A DNA stretch of 64,000 nucleotides from JAPOKJ01 sp031421635. Lineage in GTDB: Bacteria > Pseudomonadota > Gammaproteobacteria > Burkholderiales > Burkholderiaceae_E. Below are positions 24,943 through 33,680 of this stretch, one piece after another. The notes beneath the pieces were generated by a model. That model was not told where the DNA came from. It saw only the letters and a list, made by a program, of their open reading frames with translations, and searched no databases. The position numbers and the translations under genes are program-made. The stretch covers positions 1-64,000 of the forward strand of contig JANOPA010000085.1 of NCBI GenBank assembly GCA_031421635.1, in the 5' to 3' direction. Each line of letters opens with the position of its first letter. The stretch's first letter is position 1.

Positions 24943-25536
24943 ATGCCGCGTGTACGTTCGGACGATTACCAGATCAAAAGTCAGGCCATCATGGACTGCG
25001 CCGCCTCGATATTTGCGAAGGAAGGCTATCCCTCTGCCAAGATGCAAGATGTCGCCAAAGGCTGCGGCGCAACGAAATCCATGCTCTACCACTACTTTCT
25101 CACCAAGGACGATCTTCTGTTCGCGGTGTTGAAGGAGCATCTGGAGCAAGTCATCGTAGGTATTGAGGAAGTCGTCGGCCAGCGCGGTGCCGTCCGCGAA
25201 AAACTCGCGACCTTGGTGCAAGCCTACACACAAAAATCGACGCAATCGAGACGGCGACACATGATTGCCATGCAAGATGTCAAATATCTCCCCAAGGCCA
25301 AACAACTACCGCTGATTGAATTGCAGCGTCGCTTGACGAATCTAGTCGCCGAGTTCCTGAGGGAACTCAATCCCGGCCTGCCGAAGGAGATCTACAAACC
25401 GTACACGATGATGCTGATCGGCATGCTGAACTGGACCGACATGTGGTATCGAACGTCGGGCGAAATGAAACCCCAAGAACTGTGCGACCGAATGTCTCGT
25501 TTGTTCCTGAAAGGTTTCATGGCCGAAAAAGCCTGA
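24943..25536 (+). CDS. TetR/AcrR-family transcriptional regulator
   Basis: 197 residues. The N-terminal helix-turn-helix (residues about 10-60) includes IMDCAASIFAKEGYPSAKMQ followed by DVAKGCGATKSMLYHYFLTKDDLL, typical of TetR. The C-terminal half is a helical ligand domain with FLRELNPGLPKEIYKPYTMMLIGMLNWTD, resembling regulators that sense CoA-linked aromatic or acyl intermediates. Divergent from the acyl-CoA dehydrogenase, with its presumed operator between them. Confidence 0.88.
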   Translation: MPRVRSDDYQIKSQAIMDCAASIFAKEGYPSAKMQDVAKGCGATKSMLYHYFLTKDDLLFAVLKEHLEQVIVGIEEVVGQRGAVREKLATLVQAYTQKSTQSRRRHMIAMQDVKYLPKAKQLPLIELQRRLTNLVAEFLRELNPGLPKEIYKPYTMMLIGMLNWTDMWYRTSGEMKPQELCDRMSRLFLKGFMAEKA

Positions 25537-25557
25537 TGGCTCACTTCTTGCCGGGTC

Positions 25558-26451
25558 TTAGGCCACGCCGTGCCCCTTGAACCACGCCAACATCTGTTGC
25601 CAACCATCGTCGGCCGCTTCCTTACGGAACGAAGGCCGGTAATCGGCATGAAACGCGTGCGGCACGTCCGGATACAGTTTGAACTCGCTGGCCTTGCTGT
25701 TGCGATTACCAGTCTTAAGGGCTTCCTGCATTTTGGCCACCAGGCCGACCGGGATGCCGCCGTCGGCACCCGCGTACAGACCCAGTACCGGCGCGTTCAG
25801 GCTCGGGGCGACATCAATCGGCGTGCGCGGCATGGCCGGGGGCATCGGATTCAAGCCACCGTACCAGGACACGCCGGCCTTGATCTTCGGGCTATGAGCG
25901 GCGTACATCCACACCGTGCGCCCACCGCGGCACATGCCGGTGATGCCGAGTTTCTTGGCGTTCACTTTGGGCGTCTTCTCAAGCATCGCGACCAGGGCAT
26001 CGAGGTCGGCGAGCATCTGAGTGTCCTCAAGTTTGTTGGCATTGGCAAGCACTTCGCGGATTTCGCTCATCTTGGACAAATCGCCAATCCGAAAGAACGG
26101 GTCCAGCGTCACGCCGACATAGCCGATCTTGGCCAGCCGACGACAGATATCCTTCTGGTACTCATGCATCCCGAAAATTTCCGGAACGACGATCACGGTC
26201 GGGTACTTGCCGGCCTTGGCGGGCGCGGCCATGTAACCAGGCATCTGCCCGCCGCTTACGGCAATCTGGATATCGCCGGCGTCCAGGCCATCAGCGGGCG
26301 TTTTGATGACCGTTTGGGCGACCACCGGTCCGGCGGCGAGCGCAAAACCGACCGACGCGCTCGAGGCGATAAAGCCGCGACGGTTGAAGGTGACTTCGGG
26401 CACCAGACTCTCGAGATGAGGGTCCGCAAATTTGGGTGTGGGTTCAAGCAT
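25558..26451 (-). CDS. Dienelactone hydrolase family protein, Tat-exported
   Basis: 297 residues from ATG 26451. A twin-arginine signal (FNRRGFIASSASVGFALAAG) ends near VVAQ, so it should be folded before export. The DLH fold follows: VVPEIFGMHEYQKDICRRLA, the Cys nucleophile in GITGMCRGGRTVW, Asp in GLYAGADGG and His in VPHAFHADYRPSF. These hydrolases open lactones such as dienelactone, though many members have other ester substrates. It converges on the TetR gene, 20 bp apart. Confidence 0.87.
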   Translation of the reverse strand: MLEPTPKFADPHLESLVPEVTFNRRGFIASSASVGFALAAGPVVAQTVIKTPADGLDAGDIQIAVSGGQMPGYMAAPAKAGKYPTVIVVPEIFGMHEYQKDICRRLAKIGYVGVTLDPFFRIGDLSKMSEIREVLANANKLEDTQMLADLDALVAMLEKTPKVNAKKLGITGMCRGGRTVWMYAAHSPKIKAGVSWYGGLNPMPPAMPRTPIDVAPSLNAPVLGLYAGADGGIPVGLVAKMQEALKTGNRNSKASEFKLYPDVPHAFHADYRPSFRKEAADDGWQQMLAWFKGHGVA

Positions 26452-26757
26452 GATGCGTAGACTCCTTGGTGGTTTCACGGCTTATGTGGTTGCTCAAAGC
26501 AGGGGCTGCATTGGTCCAGATAAAACCTAGAAACTGAAGAATAACCGATCGCGACCATTCGCAGTCGTCAGATTGACTCGGACCGCCACACTGACCGAGC
26601 ATTAACAATGAGACGGCTTTTGTACGGCCCGATAAAACCGCAAAATACCCAGCTAAAAACGTAGGTCACTAGTCCTTAAGTGGTATTTACGAGGCGAGAA
26701 TTTATGCAATATGATGGGTCATGACCTTGGACTTATCTTCTAATGATAGGGAGGGAC
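26452..26757. other. Intergenic region between dienelactone hydrolase and HEQLH protein
   Basis: About 300 bp with divergent genes on each side, so it should hold two promoters. I see no convincing operator, terminator or gene. GGGAGG lies just before ATG 26758. Confidence 0.4.
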
Positions 26758-27384
26758 ATGTTTTATGACCACGACGGTTTTGTTAATACTTTGGCCTGGA
26801 GTTCTTTTGGCGATCCCAAGCCAGGCAAAGCACCGGGCCCAGGAAAGCCAGCCACAGCAGCGCGCACTAGCGCCAAATCAAGTCCCGGCCGTGCCACGGT
26901 TGTTTTGGATAAAAACTCAACTCCAGCCGTTTGGGTGATTAGACCAACACTATCAATGACTACGAGCCTGAAAAAAAGCGAAAGCTTCGTGATGGCGTGG
27001 GCCTTGAATATGCCTTCCCCCAAGCCAGTTGATTTATTGCATCACGAACAACTTCACTACGATATTTCCGCACTGGTGGCTAGGGATGCATTAGCGGCAG
27101 CTGCGCTGTTTATTGACATTAACGATGGTTTTAAGTCTGAGTTCGAAGCGCGCCAAGCCCTCAGTAAAGTGATGCACACTGTCTTTGCTCAAGAGAAAGC
27201 AATCCACAAAGCATATGACGACGCGGTACATCCCGAACAATCGAAGGGCAACACACGCGGACCAGAGCAACTTAGATGGGATGGATTCATTCGATCTGCC
27301 AAGGAAGATCGACGTGTGCCCGCGATCAATTGGCCTGTAGACGGAGGATTCATTATGAAAACAATTTACGAGGTAACTCCGTAG
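26758..27384 (+). CDS. Putative zinc metallopeptidase-like protein (HEQLH, DUF922-like)
   Basis: 208 residues from ATG 26758, three bases after GGGAGG (an in-frame ATG at 26743 also exists). The only strong motif is VDLLHHEQLHYDISALVARD (about residues 93-112), an HExxH-like zinc site in the context of the DUF922 family. The N-terminal 50 residues are Pro/Gly/Lys-rich and odd. In another frame, ATG 26765 starts MTTTVLLILWPGVLLAIPSQ, a convincing signal peptide, so a frameshift between it and the HEQLH domain is possible. Confidence 0.55.
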   Translation: MFYDHDGFVNTLAWSSFGDPKPGKAPGPGKPATAARTSAKSSPGRATVVLDKNSTPAVWVIRPTLSMTTSLKKSESFVMAWALNMPSPKPVDLLHHEQLHYDISALVARDALAAAALFIDINDGFKSEFEARQALSKVMHTVFAQEKAIHKAYDDAVHPEQSKGNTRGPEQLRWDGFIRSAKEDRRVPAINWPVDGGFIMKTIYEVTP

Positions 27385-27409
27385 GATTCAAAACAGGAAG
27401 TCCTGCGCT

Positions 27410-27964
27410 ATGGACCAATATCGGTTCCACCAGCTCAACTCCGCCGCCAAAATCTGCCGCAATCTTGTTCTTCGTGGCGGCCATCAAGCCATCTTTCACC
27501 TCGAGGGCGTCCCTGCAACCTTTGTCACCAAAGTTGAATATTTTTACGCATCTATAGCTACCAGCTTAAAGCCCCCAAGCGATGAGGATGTGTTGGAAAC
27601 GCTGCAAAGAATCATCAAGCGAGTGATGAAGCAACTGGTTCATCGCGGCATTCTGGTTGAGGATCAAGGCGTGACTTACTTGGCGTACGACACGGATGAT
27701 TGCCTGGAAGCTCGGACGCTCAGGCCACTACATCGGGGTTTTTGTGTTTACTGTATCTCCTTCGGTCCGCGAGCAGGCCAGAAGGTGTTGACCTTTCAAG
27801 GCGCGCTGCCCAAAGAGGCCAGCGGCAAGCAGAAGCTATGCGCAACAATAATTGTTGTTCTGGCTGGCACGGGACATCGCTTGTACTCATTCACCAAAAA
27901 CGATCCAGCATCACGTTTCGATGACATGACTTGCTCCGCCGCCCGGACTCCTAGGAGTTATTAA
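27410..27964 (+). pseudogene. Transposase remnant (IS91-like)
   Basis: KRVMKQLVHRGILVEDQGVTYLA, then EARTLRPL and ISFGPRAGQKVLTFQGALPKE resemble the middle of IS91-type rolling-circle transposases, where LQAAACTYRIA..GPRAGQKVLT is the conserved form. The segments before and after are scrambled and no catalytic Tyr region remains. Confidence 0.6.
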
Positions 27965-27974
27965 ATTACCAGCC

Positions 27975-28523
27975 CTATTTCAATCCCGGCGGCACCCGCA
28001 GCGCGATCAAAGTTTCAATCGCAGGCAACTGTTCCGAATCCGACTCCCAAGCCTGAGGGGCGAACCATGAACGCTGAAACTCAATCAGCGGTTTACTGCA
28101 CTGAATCACGACGGCTTCGACGGCTCGCCGCAGCTCGACATCGCCACCCCGCAAGGCTCGTACGAGCCGACTGATTTCAGTGCGCAATTGCGCCGACACG
28201 GGGGCAAGTTCAACTTGACGGGCACCGACGCGAGCCAACAAACCGCGGCCTTGCTCGCTAAGCGTAACCAGATTGGGCACCGCTTGACCGAACCGTTGTA
28301 ATGCCAGTGCCACCCCGGCCCCCATCTCAACATGCCAAGTTAATTCAAAGCGGACACGGTCGCCTATCAGATCGACCCGTTGCGACACAAACCCCAGATA
28401 TTTATTGAGCAAACCCAATTGTTCGCGGGCCAAGGTGTCCCCTGCACGCGCCACTGCGGGAGCCACCGTCATTTCCAGCGAATTGATGCAGCCGCGCAAG
28501 CCATTTGCGGTGAGATCGGCCAT
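27975..28523 (-). CDS. Uncharacterised protein co-translated with a phosphotransferase
   Basis: 182 residues from ATG 28523, which overlaps the preceding stop as TGATG; longer upstream frames run through that gene. Mostly helical, with LGLLNKYLGFVSQRVDLIGD and VSAQLRTEISRLVRALRGGD. No known domain is visible. Its tight coupling suggests it helps the phosphotransferase. Confidence 0.65.
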   Translation of the reverse strand: MADLTANGLRGCINSLEMTVAPAVARAGDTLAREQLGLLNKYLGFVSQRVDLIGDRVRFELTWHVEMGAGVALALQRFGQAVPNLVTLSEQGRGLLARVGARQVELAPVSAQLRTEISRLVRALRGGDVELRRAVEAVVIQCSKPLIEFQRSWFAPQAWESDSEQLPAIETLIALRVPPGLK

Positions 28524-29809
28524 CAGACACTCTCCTCTAAATATTGCAATAACTCGTTCGAAAGTGAACTGACCACGCCGTCGATAAAAGCGAGCAACAC
28601 GTCCTGGTGAGATTTTCCCAAGCGAACCACGCGATACGAAGATGCCATACACGAGGCCATTAGTTGGTAGGTGTTAAAAACACGATAGTAATGAAGTTTG
28701 CGTGAATCAACGCTCAAACCCGAGAAGCGTTCATACTCTTCGTAGAACGATTCAATCGGCACCAAACCGCAGACCAAGAACGTCTTGCCGTCTTCGGCGA
28801 CGTTACCAAATAGCCGGGTCGCAGTGTAGGCCAGATCACGGTGGCGATCGCCGAGATAGGCTCGCTCCCAATCGAGCCAACCCGTAATTTTCCCGCTCGG
28901 CTCGTCGAATAGAAAATTGCCGCTACGGTAGTCGCCGTGCAACACACTGACCCGATCGGTGACAGGCAAGTTGTCCAGCAGCCAATTGGTCGCGTATTCG
29001 AAGAGCGGAAAGTCCTCACCACGGTCCTCTTCCCAGAAGCGCCGCACGCGATTCAGCTGCCACAGCGCCGATTCTGTGGTGCCCACGGTCGGCACATCAA
29101 AGGCGTCGAGTTGTGCGCCCGACCATTCGACCGTGTGAATCGCGGCCAGGTGCTGCGTAAACTGCGGCGCTAGTTGCGCACGCAGTTGAGGTCCGAACCG
29201 GGTGCCGGTGCCACTGACGCGTTGCCGATCATCAGAAGGCTTGGTGGTTCCAGTAATGAACTGATAAACAATGGCGGGCTCAGGGAACCATTGGCCTTTA
29301 GGGTCCATCCAATAGGTTCGGGGCACCGGCACATAAGGCGCAACGGCCGCCAGGATTTGAAACTCGCGTCGGCGGCTGGTGGCATTGAGCGACTCTGCCG
29401 GCTCCATCCGCACCACCAGTTCGGTCGCGGTCTGCCCGACGTTCGGATCGCGCCAATGCAGGGTGAACGCAAACTGCAGTTTCGAAGCGCCGCCGGTGAG
29501 CCAGCGTTCTTCAGAGACCGTAAACAGGCCTTCAACATGATCGGCAAGAAATCGATGCGTGTAGCCGGACATTTCTTCGAGCGTCGGAATCCGGTAACGG
29601 CCGCTCGCGCGCCTGCGCATCTTGCGCGTCAGCATATCGTCGTATTCGGCCTCGGTCGGGTAGGCTGCCCGAATGGCCTCGATCAGCGCATCAGTCGGTG
29701 TATCGCGCAGTCGATCATCCGCCTCAGTGCTAGCCGGTATGAACAGGGGCTCAGATCGCGACAACTGCCCGCTGCGACCGTTCGGTCTGGACGAATCGAC
29801 AAACTGCAT
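28523..29809 (-). CDS. Aminoglycoside-phosphotransferase-fold (APH) family protein
   Basis: 428 residues from ATG 29809, with GGAGG just upstream; the frame opens to 29995 but that part is not family-like. Kinase features: VLHGDYRSGNFLFDEPSG (catalytic loop HGDxxxxN) and KITGWLDWERAYLGDRHRDLAY (metal-binding DWE). N-terminal lobe: WLTGGASKLQFAFTLHWRD. Relatives, including the N-terminal domain of ACAD10/11, phosphorylate hydroxyl groups of hydroxy-acyl compounds; antibiotic resistance is not implied. It is the central gene of a three-gene operon. Confidence 0.82.
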   Translation of the reverse strand: MQFVDSSRPNGRSGQLSRSEPLFIPASTEADDRLRDTPTDALIEAIRAAYPTEAEYDDMLTRKMRRRASGRYRIPTLEEMSGYTHRFLADHVEGLFTVSEERWLTGGASKLQFAFTLHWRDPNVGQTATELVVRMEPAESLNATSRRREFQILAAVAPYVPVPRTYWMDPKGQWFPEPAIVYQFITGTTKPSDDRQRVSGTGTRFGPQLRAQLAPQFTQHLAAIHTVEWSGAQLDAFDVPTVGTTESALWQLNRVRRFWEEDRGEDFPLFEYATNWLLDNLPVTDRVSVLHGDYRSGNFLFDEPSGKITGWLDWERAYLGDRHRDLAYTATRLFGNVAEDGKTFLVCGLVPIESFYEEYERFSGLSVDSRKLHYYRVFNTYQLMASCMASSYRVVRLGKSHQDVLLAFIDGVVSSLSNELLQYLEESV

Positions 29810-29856
29810 ACGGCCTCCAAAGGATGATTGAGCGCGTGAAATTTCGGGTTGGTGAT

Positions 29857-30861
29857 TCAAGCGGTGAGCGACGCCACAGGATCGGTCCAGCTTCGGCCTC
29901 GCATGGCACTCGATACCGTGAGCGAGTGATTCTCCTGAAAAGAGCCGTGACCGATCATTCCAGCGTGCTCCCAGCGTACCAGCCCGACCCAACAAACACT
30001 CACCGAATAGGCGCGCCAGGGTGCGCCCGCCAGAGGGGTGCCGTGGAGTTGATATTGCTGGCCGCGCTCATCGGTCGCGAGCACGTCCATTGAAAACGGC
30101 ACAATGCCCACCCGCACCGTCGTCATCTTCACATCCACCAGCGCATAAACCTTTCCTTTGTCCAGCAGATATCCGTGCGCAAACTTTTGATCCTGCCCGG
30201 TCGGCTTACTCGGATCGAGATGCAAATGAAAGCGCAGACCAAGCTCCTCACCGAACTGCGCCCAGACAGAATTCATTGGGGGCACATCCATCTCGGGTCG
30301 CGGTCCCCAACTATGGTTCATGCGATCAACGATGTCGACCTTGTACTCCTGGCCGCGCACCTTTAAGGTTCCCTTGACGCGCGCATGCATATCGTAGTGC
30401 CCCTTGTAGCCGCTACCCATCGAAGTCCGCGCGAGTTGTTCGGCTGCGGTTTTGCCAGCCAGGGGATTTTGCTTCGGGTCATGGATGTCGAATGGGTCCA
30501 TGATGCCGACGTAGTCAACATGAATTTCGGTGCCATCACGCCCCACATAGTCGATCCGGTAGTCGCGCGGCGCGTTGACCGCCTTCACGCTCAAGCCATT
30601 CGGCCCATGAATATGCGAGAAGCGTTCAGGCGCGGGCAAGTGAAACTGACTGTCGATCGAGAGCAGATCGAACTCCGTGGCGCTCACCGCACCGTGCACC
30701 CGAATGTCGTTGGCCATGGAGCCGAGCACTGGTCGCACACACACGTACACATGCGCAAACAAGCGCTCCTCCGGAACCGAGATCGGAATGTAGTAGGTCT
30801 CGGCCCAGGTGTAGTCGTCGTTGGGGCCGTGATGGTACTCGAGGTCCTGCGCTGTAATCAT
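29857..30861 (-). CDS. Uncharacterised protein, possibly CrtC/AttH lipocalin-like
   Basis: 334 residues. No signal peptide. The sequence is rich in beta-strand patterns (YHHGPNDDYTWAETYYIPIS, VDIVDRMNHSWGPRP, LRFHLHLDPS), with the DRMNHSWGPR motif like that of the double-lipocalin CrtC/AttH fold; I am not certain. It leads the operon with the phosphotransferase and the small helical protein. The three could handle one hydroxylated substrate. Confidence 0.6.
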   Translation of the reverse strand: MITAQDLEYHHGPNDDYTWAETYYIPISVPEERLFAHVYVCVRPVLGSMANDIRVHGAVSATEFDLLSIDSQFHLPAPERFSHIHGPNGLSVKAVNAPRDYRIDYVGRDGTEIHVDYVGIMDPFDIHDPKQNPLAGKTAAEQLARTSMGSGYKGHYDMHARVKGTLKVRGQEYKVDIVDRMNHSWGPRPEMDVPPMNSVWAQFGEELGLRFHLHLDPSKPTGQDQKFAHGYLLDKGKVYALVDVKMTTVRVGIVPFSMDVLATDERGQQYQLHGTPLAGAPWRAYSVSVCWVGLVRWEHAGMIGHGSFQENHSLTVSSAMRGRSWTDPVASLTA

Positions 30862-31209
30862 GTGGGTTTACTCGCGAGTGGTGGTCGATGAGAGTCTAAA
30901 TGTACCAGCAATCGAATGGGTGTAGCGTACCCAAATTTCCTTCGTACGCCCCAGCGTTTTTTTCACATACCCGATCGTGATGCGCCGAGTTGTTCTTTGT
31001 GGAGTCACGTAAGCTAGCGTGCTGACAGTCATTGCTCAGAAAGCTTCGACTCGACTCCACCACTGAAAGTGCGGCGGGAAGCTGAAAACCCTCTCATCAC
31101 ATACATGCTGTTTCCATTCTAAAAGCCCGCCGAGCCCGATTTTGCGGCATAGTCCTACAGCGGCTTTGTCCACGAGCCGACGGACACACAATCGGAGGCT
31201 CTGCCAAAA
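30862..31209. other. Divergent promoter region upstream of the PrpD operon
   Basis: About 350 bp without a gene. It separates the minus-strand phosphotransferase operon from the plus-strand PrpD operon and contains the palindrome at 31096-31109. GGAGG at 31194-31198 precedes the proposed TTG start by eleven bases. Confidence 0.5.
31096..31109. promoter_or_regulatory. ATCA-N6-TG(A/C)T palindrome, PrpD operon
   Basis: ATCACATACATGCT; its reverse complement AGCATGTATGTGAT shares the ten-base core CATGTATGTG with sites at 43951 and 48099. About 100 bp upstream of the PrpD start. Proposed operator of a shared regulator. Confidence 0.55.
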
Positions 31210-32577
31210 TTGAATCTGGACTCGCCTGAGGTCAAGTTGAGCGCCCAACTGGTGCAGCGCGCCGCCGCAATGGCAATCTCACCACTGCAAGCCGATGTGC
31301 AGTTCATCGCTAAACAGTGCATTCTCGACTGGGTCGGCGTGGCGCTAGCAGGTTCCAGAGAACTCGTCGCCCAGATAGTGATATCCCAGTGCCTCGAAGA
31401 GGGAGCAAGGCCTGCGGTTTCCTTGATTGGCAGCGCTCACCGAGTGAGTGTTCGACAAGGCGCGCTCGTCAATGGTGTCTCGGGTCACGCCATCGACTAC
31501 GACGATACCAATGTCGCCGCTCAGGGTCATGTGACGGCCGCTGTTTTGCCTGCGGCCCTTGCAATGGCCGAGGCGCAGGGCAGGAGCGGGGAGGAACTGC
31601 TTCGTGCTTTCTCGGCCGGCTATGAAATGGCCTGCATGGTCGGCCAGTTTCTCGGACGTGCACACTACGAGCGCGGCTTTCATGCCACTTGCACAGTGGG
31701 CAGTTTTGGTGCTGCCTTTGCGGCCGCGACCCTGCTTAAACTTGATGCACAACAAACCGCGATTGCCCTAGGTATCGCAGGCACACAGGCTGGCGGGCAA
31801 AAGGCTCAATTCGGAACCATGTGCAAACCATTGCACGCAGGTAAGGCCGGTGAAAACGGCGTCACGGGTGCGCAACTCGCGCTGCGAGGCTTCACGGGCT
31901 GTGATCATTTTCTTGAGGCCCCGCAAGGCTTTGCCGCCGCGACCAGCCCTTCTGCGGATCGACAGGCTGCTTTGTCTTTACCGCCCAAGGGCAGTTATCT
32001 TCATGGCAATCTCTTCAAATATCACGCGGCCTGCTACGGCACGCACGCCTCGATTGAAGCAGTGCAAAGACTTTGTCGAACCCACGGGTTGGACGCGAAA
32101 GATATTCGAAGGATCCAACTCGATGTTGAATCAGGTTCCGATCAAATGTGCAATATCGCGGCGCCGGACACGGGCCTGCAAGTCAAATTTAGCCTAAGGA
32201 TGAGCGCCGCCCTTGCAGTGGCGGGAGAAAATACCGCCGACCCTGCAATTTATGTGGACACGATGACCCAGCGTCCCGATCTCATCGCGCTGCGCAACCG
32301 GGTCGAGGTGAATTTGATGCTTGAGGGTTGGCCTCGGATGATGGCGCGGGCAGACATTGAAATGCTGGATGGCCGACGCTTTGAGACGAGCTACGACAGT
32401 GGCATTCCCGAGGCTGATCTGGCCTTACAGGGCACGCGTTTAGAGAGAAAATTTATGTCCTTGGTGACGCCAATTCTGGGCGAAGAAAGGTCCGCTCAAA
32501 TCGCGAAAATGATCCAAGCACTGGAAAGTCTAGGCAATGTCAGTGAGCTAATGGCTCTGCTCCAAAAACCAAGCTAA
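31210..32577 (+). CDS. MmgE/PrpD family protein
   Basis: 455 residues. Family blocks: CILDWVGVALAGSRE, SGHAIDYDDTNVAAQGHVTAAVLPAALA, FHATCTVGSFGAAFAAATLL and KPLHAGKAGENGVTGAQLA. The family contains 2-methylcitrate dehydratase and cis-aconitate decarboxylase, so a C5-C7 tricarboxylate or related acid is a fair guess. The start TTG 31210 is uncertain; ATG 31270 is an alternative. First gene of an operon with two MaoC proteins, an IclR regulator and a truncated hydrolase. Confidence 0.87.
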   Translation: MNLDSPEVKLSAQLVQRAAAMAISPLQADVQFIAKQCILDWVGVALAGSRELVAQIVISQCLEEGARPAVSLIGSAHRVSVRQGALVNGVSGHAIDYDDTNVAAQGHVTAAVLPAALAMAEAQGRSGEELLRAFSAGYEMACMVGQFLGRAHYERGFHATCTVGSFGAAFAAATLLKLDAQQTAIALGIAGTQAGGQKAQFGTMCKPLHAGKAGENGVTGAQLALRGFTGCDHFLEAPQGFAAATSPSADRQAALSLPPKGSYLHGNLFKYHAACYGTHASIEAVQRLCRTHGLDAKDIRRIQLDVESGSDQMCNIAAPDTGLQVKFSLRMSAALAVAGENTADPAIYVDTMTQRPDLIALRNRVEVNLMLEGWPRMMARADIEMLDGRRFETSYDSGIPEADLALQGTRLERKFMSLVTPILGEERSAQIAKMIQALESLGNVSELMALLQKPS

Positions 32578-32680
32578 ATCGGCCCAGGTAATCGCCCTCC
32601 CAAGTAAACTAATCTAAGCCGCCCACCCATATAACCCCATCAAAGTAAAACGATCCAAGTAAGCCAAGCAAGAGAGCCCC

Positions 32681-33175
32681 ATGAGTCAGGACGTATTAGC
32701 CCGCGCCAAGATCCGAGAAAAGGGTCACTGGTATGAAGATTTCGAACCGGGACAGACCTTTGTTCACCACTGGGGACGATCATTTTCGCAAGCCGAGAAC
32801 GCCTTGTTCTCGTCCCTGACGCTTCACTTTAACCCGCAATACACCAACCTGGAATTCGCGCGAGCGATGGGCCACCCCGATCCTCCGATCAACCCCTTGT
32901 TGGTGTTCAATACGGTGTTTGGTCTTTCAGTGCAAGACCTCAGTGAGCACGGCACGGCCTTTTTAGGAGTGAATGAGTTGAGTTACGGCAAACCTCTCTA
33001 TCCGGGGGATACGATTTTTGCGCGCTCGACCGTCCTTGAAAAACGGACGTCGAGCAGCCGCAAGGACCAGGGTATTGTTGGTTGGCACACTCAGGGCTTT
33101 AATCAGCATGAGGCCTTGGTTTGCGAGTTCAAACGCTCCAATCTTATTTTTCTGCGACAAGCCATTGCGTCTTGA
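32681..33175 (+). CDS. MaoC-family hydratase (first copy)
   Basis: 164 residues. Hot-dog fold start REKGHWYEDFEPGQTFVHHW, then HFNPQYTNLEFARAMGHPDPPINPLLVFNTVFGLSVQDL and NELSYGKPLYPGDTIFARSTV. MaoC proteins hydrate enoyl-CoA esters; relatives of this size include mesaconyl-CoA and itaconyl-CoA hydratases. It is 100 bp after PrpD. The paired second MaoC suggests either a heteromer or two hydration steps. Confidence 0.83.
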   Translation: MSQDVLARAKIREKGHWYEDFEPGQTFVHHWGRSFSQAENALFSSLTLHFNPQYTNLEFARAMGHPDPPINPLLVFNTVFGLSVQDLSEHGTAFLGVNELSYGKPLYPGDTIFARSTVLEKRTSSSRKDQGIVGWHTQGFNQHEALVCEFKRSNLIFLRQAIAS

Positions 33176-33185
33176 GGAAGCTGTC

Positions 33186-33665
33186 ATGAAGATGAGTGAA
33201 CTCACTGAAAAAAATAACTACTTCGAAGACTTTACCGTGGGCGAGGTGATCAAGCACGTACGTAGCAAGACGCTCGAGCCGCTGGAGCAGGTACTCATTA
33301 CCAATATGGTGATGAACACGGCATCGGGGCATTTCGACGAAGAGGTGATGAAGTCGCATCCGGTCGGTAAGCGCTTATCGTTTGGTGGTGTCAATATCGC
33401 CATGATCATCGGGTTGGCGAGCCAAGACACGGCTGAAAATTCGATTGCCGAAATCGGCATGGATAAAATCCGTTTGCAAGGGCCGGTCTTCCATGGTGAC
33501 ACGCTGACTGCCTATAGCGAAGTGCTCGAGGTCAAACCGTCTGATCGCGACGATGCGGGTATCGTGCGCTTTAAGCATTACGGCACCAAGCAGGATGGCA
33601 GTATCATCTTTGAAGGGGAGCGCACCGTGTTGATGAAGCGGCGTTCGCATTGGGGTGCTCGCTAA
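33186..33665 (+). CDS. MaoC-family hydratase (second copy)
   Basis: 159 residues from ATG 33186, with GAGGAA six bases upstream, overlapping nothing; the frame is open further but within the first maoC. NYFEDFTVGEVIKHVRSKTL, FGGVNIAMIIGLASQDTAEN and MDKIRLQGPVFHGDTLTAYSEVLEV define a MaoC domain. Ten bases after the first copy, so certainly co-transcribed. Confidence 0.83.
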   Translation: MKMSELTEKNNYFEDFTVGEVIKHVRSKTLEPLEQVLITNMVMNTASGHFDEEVMKSHPVGKRLSFGGVNIAMIIGLASQDTAENSIAEIGMDKIRLQGPVFHGDTLTAYSEVLEVKPSDRDDAGIVRFKHYGTKQDGSIIFEGERTVLMKRRSHWGAR

Positions 33666-33680
33666 ACGCGGGCTTAGTCA

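Noticed and set aside
25570..26460. A 296-residue plus-strand frame opposite the dienelactone hydrolase
   Set aside because: Shadow frame, low-complexity composition, while the minus strand has a complete catalytic triad.
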